From: Paenibacillus sp. GP183
Lineage (GTDB): Bacteria; Bacillota; Bacilli; Paenibacillales; NBRC-103111
Direction: 5' to 3'
NCBI RefSeq assembly: GCF_900104695.1
Contig: NZ_FNSW01000001.1
Coordinates: 2,914,001 to 2,978,000 of the forward strand
Length of the DNA: 64,000 nucleotides
The notes under the pieces were generated by a model. That model did no database searches. It worked only from the letters and a program-made list of their open reading frames with translations, and was not told where the DNA came from. The stretch's first letter is position 1, and every line of letters begins with the position of its first letter. The position numbers and the translations under genes were made by a program. Positions 8,647 through 17,361 of this stretch are shown here, in pieces.

Positions 8647-8919
8647 TCATAACCTCATTAAAGCTCTCCGTTCTGCTTGGGGTTTACACTTATCACAAAC
8701 TCCAACGACCATGCCATGCTCATCTGAATAAAAAGAAAGCCGCTTGACCTTTTTTCGGCAAAATGAACACAAATGCTTGTTTACTTTAGATGTCTTACCA
8801 TAAAGCGACAATTGAATGATTTTTTTTGCTTCGACTTTATCCCTAATCTTTATTATTATTTTATAGGTCAAGAAAATTACTGCAGCAATTAGAATTACAA
8901 CTAATATCAACCATTGCAT
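8647..8919 (-). CDS. Small membrane protein with Cys-x2-Cys pairs
   Basis: 90 residues from the ATG at 8919. The upstream 61 codons of this frame overlap the DUF1003 gene and are unlikely to be used. One N-terminal membrane segment (MQWLILVVILIAAVIFL) is followed by a cytoplasmic domain with CSFC and CDKC, spaced like a small zinc ribbon. It follows the DUF1003 gene by 37 bases and is probably cotranscribed. No specific family is recognised. Metal binding is inferred from the Cys spacing. Confidence 0.6.
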   Translation of the reverse strand: MQWLILVVILIAAVIFLTYKIIIKIRDKVEAKKIIQLSLYGKTSKVNKHLCSFCRKKVKRLSFYSDEHGMVVGVCDKCKPQAERRALMRL

Positions 8920-8956
8920 GGCTAGTGTACAACCTTCCCAATATAAAATAATATCT

Positions 8957-9469
8957 TTATTTACCTTGTAAAAGCTTTTTAATTTCCGCCAATTCCCCCT
9001 TAACTTCATTTCTAAACTCAGCAAAGTTATCTTCCAACCGATGCAAATGTCCTTGCATATCATCAATTTCCTGCTCAGCTTTATAATTGATCGCAAAGTC
9101 AATAATAGCTTCTTTCTTATCTCTTACCGACTGTCTGTTTTGACTCATCATAATAATAGGTGCTTGGAAACCTGCAAGAAATGATAGCACTAAGTTTAAT
9201 AAGATAAATGGTGACTCATCAAAATGGAATACTTTGGTGAAAGATAGGGAGTTTAAAACAATCCAAAGTATTAAGACAATAAAAAAGATGTTAATAAACT
9301 TCCAACTTCCACCAAATTCAGCAATTTTGTCTGCGAATTTATCAGACCATTTTGTTGACTTCATGTATTCTTCATTTAAATGTGCATGGATGTGGCTCTC
9401 GAATTCATCCACTAATTGGTTAACACGAGCACTATAATCCTTTAAATCCTCAGTTGTTTCAATTTCCAT
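8957..9469 (-). CDS. DUF1003 family membrane protein
   Basis: 170 residues with AAAGGTGACAAA before the ATG. The centre has the typical DUF1003 pattern: a DKFADKIAEFGGSWKF lead-in, a first membrane segment (about 60-80), FHFDESPFILLNLVLSFLAG as a second segment, then APIIMMSQNRQSVRDK. The C-terminal third is a charged coiled coil. The biochemical role of the family is unknown. It heads a likely operon with the small Cys-rich membrane protein. Confidence 0.85.
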   Translation of the reverse strand: MEIETTEDLKDYSARVNQLVDEFESHIHAHLNEEYMKSTKWSDKFADKIAEFGGSWKFINIFFIVLILWIVLNSLSFTKVFHFDESPFILLNLVLSFLAGFQAPIIMMSQNRQSVRDKKEAIIDFAINYKAEQEIDDMQGHLHRLEDNFAEFRNEVKGELAEIKKLLQGK

Positions 9470-9487
9470 TTTGTCACCTTTTCCATT

Positions 9488-9700
9488 TTATTTATTATTG
9501 TTTTCTGTTGAATTGTTTAAATATTTTCTCATTAAATGTATTTTTGGTAACGTTAGTGTTGCTATGACTACAAGCGAACCAATAACTATACCCATTACAG
9601 GATGGTTTCCTAAATTAAATTCGCTTGCAGCTATAAAAGATTGCAGCATTAGGACTAATGCAAAAAAAATAATAATTGATCTAAATATCGTTTTTTTCAT
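9488..9700 (-). CDS. 70-residue membrane protein
   Basis: Start supported by AAGGAAATC 6 bases before the ATG. Two membrane segments (about 4-25 and 33-52) are joined by a short loop, with an Asn/Glu-rich tail. It ends 18 bases before the DUF1003 gene and probably shares its transcript. The first segment could be read as a signal peptide, but a second segment follows. No family is recognised. Confidence 0.5.
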   Translation of the reverse strand: MKKTIFRSIIIFFALVLMLQSFIAASEFNLGNHPVMGIVIGSLVVIATLTLPKIHLMRKYLNNSTENNNK

Positions 9701-9836
9701 TGTGTGATTTCCTTATCATTTAATCTAATTTTATCAATCATCAATTATAATCCTCACTATCTTATGTTTTTTATAAAAGATTCATTTTGATAATTCATTA
9801 AGATGAGTTCCCAAATAAAATGTTAATGGCGAAAAA

Positions 9837-9879
9837 TGCACCTCTATCTTATCGATTAACACACAATAAGGGAGGTGCA
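9837..9879 (-). terminator. Terminator of the 59-residue membrane gene
   Basis: TGCACCTC and GAGGTGCA pair, with TTAT/ATAA pairing inside the loop. On the minus strand a TTTTTC run follows. It lies just after the stop at 9892. Confidence 0.65.
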
Positions 9880-9891
9880 TCATTACTATAT

Positions 9892-10071
9892 TCAATATTT
9901 TTTAATACGGATACCTTTAAATCTCATTCGAATAAAAATTACTCCAGAAATTGCCAATAGAAAGACGATACAAAAATCTAATAAAGAGAATTGACCGTCA
10001 TTTATCCATAATAGAACAGCAACCAACAAAATCAAAATATTAACCGAAATATATTCCATAAGAATTATCAT
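9892..10071 (-). CDS. 59-residue membrane protein
   Basis: The ATG complementary to 10069-10071 is preceded by an AGGGA ribosome site; a second ATG (10059) is an alternative. The peptide MIILMEYISVNILILL... has two membrane segments separated by WINDGQFSLLD and ends in a basic tail (RMRFKGIRIKKY), so the C-terminus is probably cytoplasmic. A terminator follows directly. Small two-segment proteins of this kind are common in bacilli and usually uncharacterised. Confidence 0.5.
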   Translation of the reverse strand: MIILMEYISVNILILLVAVLLWINDGQFSLLDFCIVFLLAISGVIFIRMRFKGIRIKKY

Positions 10072-10195
10072 AGATTTAATCCCTGCCTTCGAAGTCCAAA
10101 ATTAAATAGTGATTAAGGGTATTTATAAATTCATTATATTCTAAACGCTGATTTATGTCTTTACTACTTCTTTAATTTTTATCAGTATATCAAAT

Positions 10196-11032
10196 GGTTC
10201 TGTTGCAAGAATTAAAAAAGTCCAGACGATCTGTTAGGTCAAACTATTTTTTATGTGATCAAACCGAACAACTGATGGATGAGTTGAACGACAAAAAGGG
10301 GCGACGAATGATTACATTCGACTTGCCCCTTTTTGATCATATGTATCGTTTCAATTCCTGTTATTGTTTGCTTTGCAGTTCGAAATGATTTAAACCCAAG
10401 CATCGGGTTCGTTCGTTTCTTAATGAATCGATGGTCCTGTTCTATGATGTTATTGAGATACTTTGTCTGTCTGATCTGCGTTTCCTGAGGTAGTTTATCA
10501 TTCTTCTTCAGATTCTCGATTGCAACCGGGTAGGCTGGGTTCTTATCTACGGTAATCACTCTTGGAATTTGAACATGATCCAAGGCTAGAGCTTTCCGAA
10601 AAAACCGTTGTACGGCTTTCCTATCCCGCTTCTCACTTAACATAAAATCAATGGTTTTACCTTTTGAATCCACAGCACGATAAAGATAAGTCCATTGACC
10701 TTTTACTTTGATATAGGTTTCGTCACAAAGCCATGAGTCATTCAAATGTTTAAGAAGGGGTCGAACTCTGTTTGCTATTTCAGGGGCTTATTGATGTACC
10801 CATCTCATGATCGTTGTATGAGAAATCGAAATGCCACGTTCAGACATCATTTCTACCAAATCCCGATAACTTAAACGATATTGAAGATACCATCTTACCG
10901 TTAGTAAAATAATTTCCGCATTAAAATGTTTCCATTTGAATAAATTTGACGCTGAATTCATCTATATGTTTCCTTTACATCCACATGGTTTTTATCTATG
11001 TTACCACACGATTTCATTTTTGCACCAGAACC
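10196..11032 (-). mobile_element. IS6-family element, copy 1 (decayed)
   Basis: 837 bp with imperfect inverted ends GGTTCTGTTGCAAGAAT (left) and GGTTCTGGTGCAAAAAT (right, reversed). No 8-bp target duplication remains (TATCAAAT on the left, AAAAAAGC on the right). A second copy in the same orientation lies at about 49580-50394. The right end abuts the A-run of a terminator. Confidence 0.85.
10251..10961 (-). pseudogene. IS6-family transposase with a nonsense codon
   Basis: Begins MNSASNLFKWKHFNAEIILL and contains the DDE core: WLCDETYIKVKGQW (first Asp), VITVDKNPAY (second Asp) and NNIIEQDHRFIKKR (Glu). A TAA at 10788-10790 interrupts the frame in WVHQ-stop-APE. The copy at 49.6 kb has TAT (Tyr) there. 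The rest is intact, so this is a recent single-base inactivation. Without it the protein would be about 235 residues, typical of the family. Confidence 0.88.
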
Positions 11033-11038
11033 AAAAAA

Positions 11039-11057
11039 GCATCCCATCATCGGATGC
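11039..11057 (-). terminator. Terminator of the stalk-domain gene
   Basis: GCATCC-loop-GGATGC followed on the minus strand by TTTTTT. The T-run ends where the IS6 copy begins, so the element inserted right behind the terminator. It lies 80 bases past the stalk-gene stop. Confidence 0.75.
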
Positions 11058-11139
11058 TAGAAGAAAGTTGCAATAACTTACTTACACTGTCGCCATTTAC
11101 ATCTTCGTTAGTACCCGGGATTTTGAGAAATCGAACAGA

Positions 11140-12144
11140 TCAAGGACGGGGTCTCAAAAGCTCGGCAATTGCGTCATCCTTTGCTTTTGCATAGGCATCT
11201 TTATAAGATTGAATGATATCTGTGCTATATCCATTTGTAGTTAATTGACTAGTAACATCTGAAATGATGTTTTGAAAACTTGCATCACACGCGCTGAGCT
11301 TGGCTTTACCCTGAACGATTAAATCTGCATTTTTCGTTCTTAGATATTGACTAGCCAGCGCATTGAGGTCACTCCTGCAACTGCTCTCCAAAGCACGAAG
11401 CCGGCTTTCAGCCGATGCTGTGATCGATTCATTTGTCAGTTTGACACTTGATCCACCGCCAGCAACTCCGCCGCCACCGCCACCTACACTCCCCCCAGGA
11501 GCAGCTCCACCGACGCCTCCACCTGCAGGGGCACCCTCTGTTTTGGGATCCTTGGTTTCTTTCGGAAGGGGCTTCACTTCCTCCTTCACTACAGCGGCTA
11601 CGGTATAAGTCTCAGGGTTCCAATCAATCTTCTTGCCAACTGATTCTGATAAGAATCGGATAGGCACGTAAAGACTGCCGTCAATGATGAAGCCTGGCTG
11701 TTGATCAGTTGGTTGTTTGGCTTGGCCATCGAATACATACGCGACCTTCTCCCTGTATACATTCAAGGATGTTGGCTTTAAGTTGGATTTATCTACATTA
11801 CCAATGGCTTGGCTTTTAACTTCTGTGTTCAACTTATATTCACTAATGCTAATCAATTCGGAACTGCTTGGCTCTTCGATGGTAACGGTATATGTATCAC
11901 TATTCCATTGAACCGACTTACCTAAGGAGTAAGAAACGAATCGTAAAGGAACATAGCTGCTGCCTTCATATATAAAGCTGCGCTGCCCCTCAGGAGGAGC
12001 ATATTCCTTCCCGTCGAACGTAAAATGCACCGGCACAAAGTAGACATCCACTGAAGTAGGACTTTGCGCAGCCACTGCTGTCGAAGCCATACTCATAAGC
12101 ATTGTTAACAATAAGATCAAAATCACTTTCATCTTACTTTTCAT
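11140..12144 (-). CDS. Secreted protein with two copper-amine-oxidase-type stalk domains
   Basis: 334 residues. Signal peptide at about 1-26 (ending STAVAA). Two stalk domains follow. The first (about 30-95) has GSSYVPLRFVSYSLGKSVQWN and the second (about 120-190) GSLYVPIRFLSESVGKKIDWN; both fragments match the Cu_amine_oxidN1 pattern frequent in Paenibacillus exported proteins. A Gly-rich low-complexity linker (about 215-240) leads to an alpha-helical domain of about 90 residues with two Cys (SSCRSDL, LSACDAS). Stalk domains are thought to tether or multimerise surface proteins and do not themselves bind copper. The helical domain is unrecognised. Confidence 0.8.
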   Translation of the reverse strand: MKSKMKVILILLLTMLMSMASTAVAAQSPTSVDVYFVPVHFTFDGKEYAPPEGQRSFIYEGSSYVPLRFVSYSLGKSVQWNSDTYTVTIEEPSSSELISISEYKLNTEVKSQAIGNVDKSNLKPTSLNVYREKVAYVFDGQAKQPTDQQPGFIIDGSLYVPIRFLSESVGKKIDWNPETYTVAAVVKEEVKPLPKETKDPKTEGAPAGGGVGGAAPGGSVGGGGGGVAGGGSSVKLTNESITASAESRLRALESSCRSDLNALASQYLRTKNADLIVQGKAKLSACDASFQNIISDVTSQLTTNGYSTDIIQSYKDAYAKAKDDAIAELLRPRP

Positions 12145-12248
12145 TCATTTCACCTTTGCCCTTTTGTAAGAGATTCAACATTATTTTTCTTTCAAACTTT
12201 CCTTGTAGTGCATACCTTCGATTAAACCATATTTAGCAGCTATTTAAA

Positions 12249-12836
12249 TCAATTGATTATATTCATTCTCGGTAAGCTTCCCAAGAATGACTTTTTTGGC
12301 AGCTTTTTTTCATCTATCGACATGCCCTTACTAGCCATCTGTATAAACAATTGCATATCCGAAGCACTTAGTTTATTCAAAAGTACTGAGGTAACGGCAA
12401 CCTTCTCTCTCAGTGTAATGGAGTCTTCTACTACCTTTGCTATATCCTTAATAACCTCTGCTTGATAGGTGAAGCTCTGCCCTTTTGGTATTGGAGAAGG
12501 AGAGGCGAGAGATGAGCTAGGGGATGGAGCAACTGTGCTGCCAGATGGAGCAGGTGATAAATTTGGAGTGGAGCTTAAAGTCTGTTTATTTACTTCATTT
12601 ATCACGCCCAGCTGCGAATCATTTTTTTCACTTCCTTATTGATTCAAATTGCCAATTATTCTATCTGATTGGGTTGTTTCTTTAGGTGTTGGAAGTGAAG
12701 ATTCAATTGAAGAAGATTCTATAACTTTAAGCGAGTAAGTTACCGCCATATTCATTCCTACAAAACTCAATATCACTAAAAAAACGACAGAAACACCTGA
12801 CCAGATCAACCATTTTTTCCATTTCATTTTTCTCAA
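12249..12836 (-). pseudogene. Membrane-anchored Pro/Ser-rich protein interrupted by an in-frame TAA
   Basis: The N-terminal part (12836 to 12636) has a basic start, one membrane segment (WLIWSGVSVVFLVILSFVG) and a Ser/Thr/Pro stretch. TAA at 12636-12638 ends it. The same frame then stays open to 12249: a P/S-rich linker, then a helical domain (KDIAKVVEDSITLREKVAV...). The architecture matches the intact protein at 14156-14743 (anchor, low-complexity linker, helical end), which suggests one gene broken by a single-base change. The internal GTG at 12605 has no good ribosome site. Function is unknown. Confidence 0.6.
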
Positions 12837-13000
12837 TTGTATTCACCATCTTATGTCGCATTTTGGACGCTACTTTCCATAGAATACCACAATTCGACAG
12901 ATTAAAGCTACTGTTTGTTAATCTAGGATTGATTGAGATTGGACGAATGAGTTTAAAACGCCTGTTTGTTCTCAGTGTTCAATTTCCGCTTCCAAAAAAA

Positions 13001-13025
13001 ACTCCACGCATCAACTGCGTGAAGT
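13001..13025 (-). terminator. Bidirectional terminator, diverged copy of the one at 1544
   Basis: CACGCA-loop-TGCGTG with ACT/AGT outside, A-run to the left and T-run to the right. The flanking CGCTTCCAAAAAAA and AAATTATTATTTTAT resemble the sequence around 1544-1611. It follows the Ig-like gene fragment. Confidence 0.75.
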
Positions 13026-13049
13026 TTTTTTACAATGCAAATTATTATT

Positions 13050-13188
13050 TTATTTACCTTTTTTACTTGAATCTTTTCCTTTATGACCCATCTTCATTTT
13101 CTTTTGGCTCTATTACACTAACCGTACTTACTGTAGTAGATTTGTTACCTGCAATATCGGTAATTGTATATGTTATTGTGTAAATATA
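13050..13188 (-). pseudogene. 3' fragment of an Ig-like/OmpL47-type gene
   Basis: About 45 codons match the C-terminus of the protein at 3325-5091: YIYTITYTITDIAGNKS and TVSTVSVIEPKE against YTIKYTITDNAGNKS and STVSVIEPKE. A frameshift then gives an early stop (NEDGS), and the SSKK tail survives in another frame to 13050. Nothing upstream of 13188 resembles the parent, so this is an isolated duplicated tail. Bases 13189-13488 hold nothing I can identify. Confidence 0.75.
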
Positions 13189-13488
13189 TAATAGCATATC
13201 AAGCAGGGTATTTATACCTATATATGTCGATTAACACCGATTCTTAACAATAAATATTGTAAAAAGAACATCCTAAAGTCATTCGTCTCATTTTGGATGC
13301 CTACTTCGACACCACAATTTCGTTCGAAGCTAGTAAATTCGAGCCCACACTCAGTAATTTAAAAGCACAGACGATTCCAAGATGTTATAACGTCTTTTTT
13401 TCTAACAGTATTAAGAAATGGTGATCCGAAATGGGGAGTACTATGATGTTTTTCTTTTCATTTAAGATGTTAAATCAGAATTTCCTGA

Positions 13489-13725
13489 TTACTTCTTATT
13501 CGCCAAGAAAAAACATCCAATCAAACCAACAACTAATAGTGTGGTGTATTTGATTGCCCATAACTCCGCGTGTGCCCTTGCCAATATTCTGTTACGATTA
13601 TTCGGCAAGGAATCAAATCCCATAAGCAACGCAAGGCTATACAGGGCATCGTATGTTATTTTGATAAGAATGAACAGAAGCACAAAATAAAAAATGATTC
13701 GAAGCATGCGCAATGCCATCACCAC
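13489..13725 (-). CDS. Small two-segment membrane protein
   Basis: 76-78 residues; GTG at 13725 or the ATG two codons later, with AGGTGG just upstream. First membrane segment about 8-28, second about 57-75, and between them a polar loop FDSLPNNRNRILARAHAELW. No family is recognised. It stands alone, with a terminator-like hairpin and gene fragments upstream. Confidence 0.45.
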   Translation of the reverse strand: MVMALRMLRIIFYFVLLFILIKITYDALYSLALLMGFDSLPNNRNRILARAHAELWAIKYTTLLVVGLIGCFFLANKK

Positions 13726-13773
13726 CTAAAAAGTCTGTTGTCTAAATATATGCGCATATTTCCCCGAAATTTA

Positions 13774-14013
<240 letters not shown>

Positions 14014-14155
14014 TTATGATTTCAAAAAATAAATAATGCTTTTTTGGAGTTGATCTTGCTTCAGGTCATCCAGAGTTTACTGGTTGGTCTTTTTCATATT
14101 TTTTTGTAATAATAATCCACTCTCCAAGACGATGAAGAATATTAAACTTTTATAA

Positions 14156-14743
14156 CTAATGATTGGCCGCCGCTAGTAATGCTTTGAGCTCTATAGGAGT
14201 AAATCTTGATAAAACTTCCGCTTTGATTTGCTGTTTCTGTTCTGGAGTCAAATTATTACGGTCCTTATACAGTGAACTATAGTGAGTAATTTCTTGAGCA
14301 GAAAACTTTTTTAACGCATATTGAACAGCTTCGGAACGATTTTTTATCACCGGTGTAGTGGTGTTAGGCAAGGGTGCAGTAATAGGTGCAGTTGCAACTT
14401 CCGATTTTTGTTTATTTTGTACGGATGACGTTCCTTCTGCAGATGTATCACTACTGTTAGGCGATGCTTCTTTCTCTTGCTTGGGATCAGCACTCCCCGT
14501 TTGCTGTTGAAGGTTCTTCGTAAGATTTTGAACGTCTGTAGGAACAGTTAAAGATGGATCTTGCAAAATTTTCGCTGCAGTTTCAGAGTTCGCTGCGGCT
14601 TCAATTTCTTTCTGAACTTCTGGAGATACAATCAATTCTGATAACTTCGAATAAATTTTATCGTTAACTATATTTTTTACATACCATAATCCGACACCTA
14701 ACAGAAATACAATACTTATAGTAACTACAATCTTCTTTGTCAT
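14156..14743 (-). CDS. Membrane-anchored protein with low-complexity linker and helical domain
   Basis: 195 residues. One N-terminal membrane segment (about 4-24), an outside helical stretch (SPEVQKEIEAAANSETAAKIL), a Ser/Thr/Pro/Gln-rich linker (about 75-130) and a C-terminal helical domain with FSAQEITHYSSLYKDRNNLT and FTPIELKALL. It resembles in design the broken gene at 12249-12836. Members of this kind sit on the outer face of the membrane in paenibacilli. No function is known and no family is named. Confidence 0.6.
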   Translation of the reverse strand: MTKKIVVTISIVFLLGVGLWYVKNIVNDKIYSKLSELIVSPEVQKEIEAAANSETAAKILQDPSLTVPTDVQNLTKNLQQQTGSADPKQEKEASPNSSDTSAEGTSSVQNKQKSEVATAPITAPLPNTTTPVIKNRSEAVQYALKKFSAQEITHYSSLYKDRNNLTPEQKQQIKAEVLSRFTPIELKALLAAANH

Positions 14744-14851
14744 TTAGAAAAAAATCCTCCTACGAACTTTTCATCCATACAATGATTCGACAAAATTACA
14801 TCTGTAATTATACCATTTGCTAAATCCAAGAAGCTAATAAAAATTAAAAAA

Positions 14852-14867
14852 GCATCCGCTTGGATGC
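14852..14867 (-). terminator. Terminator of the riboswitch transcript
   Basis: GCATCC-GCTT-GGATGC; on the minus strand it is followed by TTTTTTAATTTTT. It lies just after the 36-residue gene and so closes the riboswitch-peptide unit. Confidence 0.75.
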
Positions 14868-14880
14868 TCTTTTATCACAT

Positions 14881-14991
14881 TCAGACTTGACTTTCGATGG
14901 CTAAATCAGCTTTCTTTGATACCACAGCCACACTTATGAAAAGCAATGAAACCAACGACCCTGTAAAACAACCTAAAATAAACCACCACAT
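14881..14991 (-). CDS. 36-residue membrane peptide under riboswitch control (DUF3789-like)
   Basis: Begins MWWFILGCFTGSLVSLLFIS with GAGGAGGAATG 5 bases before the ATG, giving one membrane segment and a short charged tail (KKADLAIESQV). The opening MWWFILGCFTGS resembles small proteins annotated DUF3789, often found in phages and mobile elements. It directly follows a GEMM-I riboswitch and precedes a strong terminator, so the unit encodes only this peptide. The riboswitch and ribosome site make it a convincing gene despite its size. Its role, perhaps a c-di-GMP or cGAMP output, is inference. Confidence 0.7.
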   Translation of the reverse strand: MWWFILGCFTGSLVSLLFISVAVVSKKADLAIESQV

Positions 14992-15007
14992 AAACATTCC
15001 TCCTCAT

Positions 15008-15097
15008 ATTCGGCAACTGGCTAGCTTTTCGGCTTAAACCGATTAGGCCCCTTTAGTTTTGCGCGGATCACTTTTCAGTGATTTTGCTAGTATCGTA
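15008..15097 (-). promoter_or_regulatory. GEMM-I cyclic dinucleotide riboswitch
   Basis: Read on the minus strand, the core elements come in order: TAGCAAA, a stem ATCACT capped by GAAA, CGCGCAAAACTAAA, GGGGCCTAAT, a variable hairpin CGG...CCG, then GCTAGCCAGTTGCCG. These match the GEMM-I layout (GCAAA, GAAA tetraloop, CGCAAA, GGCCTAA, GCCAGGTTGCC). The aptamer ends about 17 bases before the start codon of the 36-residue gene. I align A before GCAAA where most c-di-GMP-specific members have G. That position influences c-di-GMP versus cGAMP choice, so the ligand is uncertain. No clear intrinsic terminator overlaps it; translation control is possible. Confidence 0.8.
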
Positions 15098-15119
15098 TGA
15101 TTCGACGATATACTCTAAT

Positions 15120-15480
15120 ATATACCAATTTTAATTAAAGATATAGAGGCTTTGGCATTAATTTTAGAAAAAAATTTTATAAAGTACGTATATCAATAAA
15201 AACCAAAGAGGAATGGAAAGGCCAATACCCCACAAGCAACCTTTTTGAAAGCCCAAATCTCTCGATTTCCCCAGATTGACCATCCCCACTCCTTTGAAAA
15301 CACTACGATCGAAAATGAATTATTTATATGATATTCCCAAAGTTTTTAAATAGACCCGATACAATATTCTGAATAATTTTATTTAAAGCGCTTTTATGAT
15401 ATGATAAATAAAATTTTGAAAATTTAGTGGATTTCAATCTTTAACTGAATCCGCTTGTTGGTTCAATTATATCAATAAAT
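15120..15480. other. Intergenic leader before the VanZ-like gene
   Basis: A+T-rich. An AAAGCGCTTT palindrome (15385-15394) next to TATGAT (15395-15400) could be an operator beside a -10 element, but no clear -35 is present. Nothing else is recognisable. Confidence 0.3.
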
Positions 15481-15507
15481 AATGGAGTAGGGTTAAGGAG
15501 ATCATCT

Positions 15508-15891
15508 ATGAAATTACTGACCCTGCTCTGGTGCATGGTTATTTTCATATGCACGTGTACACTGGACCAAAGTGCGCTGATTCACCATCTAGAGATATAT
15601 TTCCGATTGGATCCACATCCCCATTTTGTTGAACTTCTTAGAATGGATGATATGTATCTCTTTTCATCCAACTGGTACCTCTATAAAGCCGGTCATTTTA
15701 CGTTGTTCGCAATTTTATGCGCACTGGCTCTTGGCAGTTTTGAAAACCGTAAAAACGCGCTGATTTTTGCGATCTTAGTTGCTTTTGCAACTGAGATTTT
15801 GCAGCTTTTCTTTTCCCGAGACGGAAGGTTATATGATGTAGTTATTGATTCCACGGGGGCTTTGTTGTCCTATTTTTCACATAAATATTGA
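15508..15891 (+). CDS. VanZ-like family membrane protein
   Basis: 127 residues with AAGGAGATC before the ATG. Three to four membrane segments. Characteristic VanZ features are KAGHFTLFAIL in the middle and the C-terminal ATEILQLFFSRDGRLYDVVI followed by DSTGALL, holding the conserved E-Q-F, R, D and G. The family includes the VanZ teicoplanin-resistance protein, but most members have no known role. It is monocistronic, facing the opposite way to its left neighbours. Confidence 0.85.
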   Translation: MKLLTLLWCMVIFICTCTLDQSALIHHLEIYFRLDPHPHFVELLRMDDMYLFSSNWYLYKAGHFTLFAILCALALGSFENRKNALIFAILVAFATEILQLFFSRDGRLYDVVIDSTGALLSYFSHKY

Positions 15892-16036
15892 AGAAGTATT
15901 AAACACTAGCGCAGCTAGCTGGGTCTTTTCTTGTTGAGTCTTACCTCTGACTTAGGACTCTTTACATTTTGTCACAGTTGCTTCGCATCCTCTACCCTAT
16001 GTTTGAATTCTATTTACTTTATTCCCCTGCTCAACA

Positions 16037-16050
16037 AACAAATATTTGTT
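16037..16050. promoter_or_regulatory. Perfect palindrome AACAAATATTTGTT
   Basis: A 14-bp perfect inverted repeat in the gap between the VanZ-like gene and the recombinase. It could be a repressor operator. No promoter elements are convincing nearby. Confidence 0.25.
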
Positions 16051-16152
16051 GTGAACAATTAAATAGACAAAAATGAACAATTCTGGCCCAATCCTAAAAA
16101 CATTTTATTTGTAAAATAATGTATTAATATCTATATATTAGATAACTACAAC

Positions 16153-16176
16153 CCTACCATACAGGTAGGCTTTTTT
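16153..16176 (+). terminator. Terminator, plus strand
   Basis: CCTACC-ATACA-GGTAGG followed by TTTTTT. It lies 260 bases after the VanZ-like stop and before the recombinase start. Confidence 0.7.
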
Positions 16177-16247
16177 ATATTCACATTATAAAAAATACGG
16201 ATGTATCTATAAAATATATATGTCATAAATTAAAACATAAAGGGACG

Positions 16248-16504
16248 GTGTTTGGATTGGAAGAGCCTTTAATAAAAGAGCTAGAAGAATATTTGCTGTA
16301 TCTAAAGGTTGAGAAGAATTTATCGCAGCGAACAATAGGTGAATACAAAATGGATCTAAATCTGTTAGAGCAATTTGTCCTGGGACGACAACGTACAAAT
16401 TGGAGTCAAATCACTCATCGAGATTTAAGATACTTTCTCCATTATGTTCAGGAAGAAAGACACAATAGTTCTACGGCGCGTGCTCGCAAAATTTCATCCA
16501 TTAG
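16248..16504 (+). pseudogene. XerC/XerD-type tyrosine recombinase, 5' part
   Basis: Encodes the N-terminal SAM-like core-binding domain: EEYLLYLKVEKNLSQRTIGE, WSQITHRDLRYFLHYVQEER and STARARKISSI. The start is GTG at 16248 or the TTG three codons later. The reading stops at the IS21 insertion after KISSI. Joined to the part at 19067 with one copy of CATTAG removed, it reads KISSIRGFFSFLFE, a natural XerC join. Without the insertion it would be a recombinase of about 300 residues. Confidence 0.85.
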
Positions 16505-16509
16505 TGCGT

Positions 16510-16585
16510 ATTCCGGCTGATCCGGACGGCGTTTCCGGAGGCATCCGGACAGTAAACCGGAAACATCCGGACACTTTGTCGAGTG
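16510..16585. repeat. IS21 left-end multiple inverted TCCGG/CCGGA units
   Basis: TTCCGG, ATCCGGA, TTTCCGGA, ATCCGGAC, AACCGGAAA and ATCCGGAC occur within 76 bases of the left end. Such multiple terminal sites are usual for IS21 transposase binding. Confidence 0.7.
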
Positions 16586-16593
16586 ATTTGATC

Positions 16594-17361
16594 TTACGAT
16601 AATGCTTTATTGTTTTCAATAGATTTTATTGTTTTTTCCGCCATTACTTCCCGCATGGATTTCTTTGAATCCAACGATATTATATATGAGTTGTGGATAA
16701 TTCGATCCATTATGGCGTCAGCTGTCGTTGGATCCGGGAATAATTCATACCATTTAGAGTGAGCCATCTGTCCTGAGATCAATGTGGAGGCTTTGTTATA
16801 CCGACTCTCCGTTATTTCCAGGATGTCACGACTTTCTTCTAACGTGTATGCTTTAAGACCGATGTCATCCAAGATCAGCAGCTTCACACCTTGCAGCTGC
16901 TTCATAAATGATGTATACCTGTGTTCGTTTTTAGCCTCTTGGATTTCAAGAAGGAGTTCAGGGATTCTATAGTATTTGACGGTATACCCTTTTCGGCAAG
17001 CGTTGTTTCCGAACGCACAAGCAAGGTAAGATTTACCGCTTCCTGTTTTCCCTGAGATCACGATGTTCAGTTTCTGCTCCATAAAAGCACAGGTGGCCAG
17101 AGTCTGTATGGTTTTTTTATCGATGGTACGATCGGCGGCATAATCGATATCCTCCAGGCATGCATTCAAACCTAGAGAGGCGCTGTATAATTGCCTTTTG
17201 ATTCTGGCATTCTTTCTCGACATCCATTCTTTCTCCACCATGAGGCCGAGTCGTTCTTCAAAAGAGAGTTCTCTCCAAGCAGCATCAGATTCGTCCAACA
17301 TTTGAGCCATAACCTTGAGTTTCATGTCTTTCAACTTTTCAATGGTGGGGTTATTAAGCAC
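16594..17361 (-). CDS. istB: IS21 helper ATPase IstB
   Basis: 255 residues from the GTG at 17361 (VLNNPTIEKLKDMKL), which has GGGGGTGG 6 bases upstream. The frame is open further up, inside istA, without a ribosome site. AAA+ ATPase with Walker A GKTGSGKS and Walker B LLILDDIG, followed by SGQMAHSKWYELFPDPTTAD and DRIIHNSY, typical of IstB. It helps IstA choose targets and assemble the transpososome. It overlaps the end of istA by 8 bases, the usual coupled arrangement. Confidence 0.92.
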   Translation of the reverse strand: MLNNPTIEKLKDMKLKVMAQMLDESDAAWRELSFEERLGLMVEKEWMSRKNARIKRQLYSASLGLNACLEDIDYAADRTIDKKTIQTLATCAFMEQKLNIVISGKTGSGKSYLACAFGNNACRKGYTVKYYRIPELLLEIQEAKNEHRYTSFMKQLQGVKLLILDDIGLKAYTLEESRDILEITESRYNKASTLISGQMAHSKWYELFPDPTTADAIMDRIIHNSYIISLDSKKSMREVMAEKTIKSIENNKALS

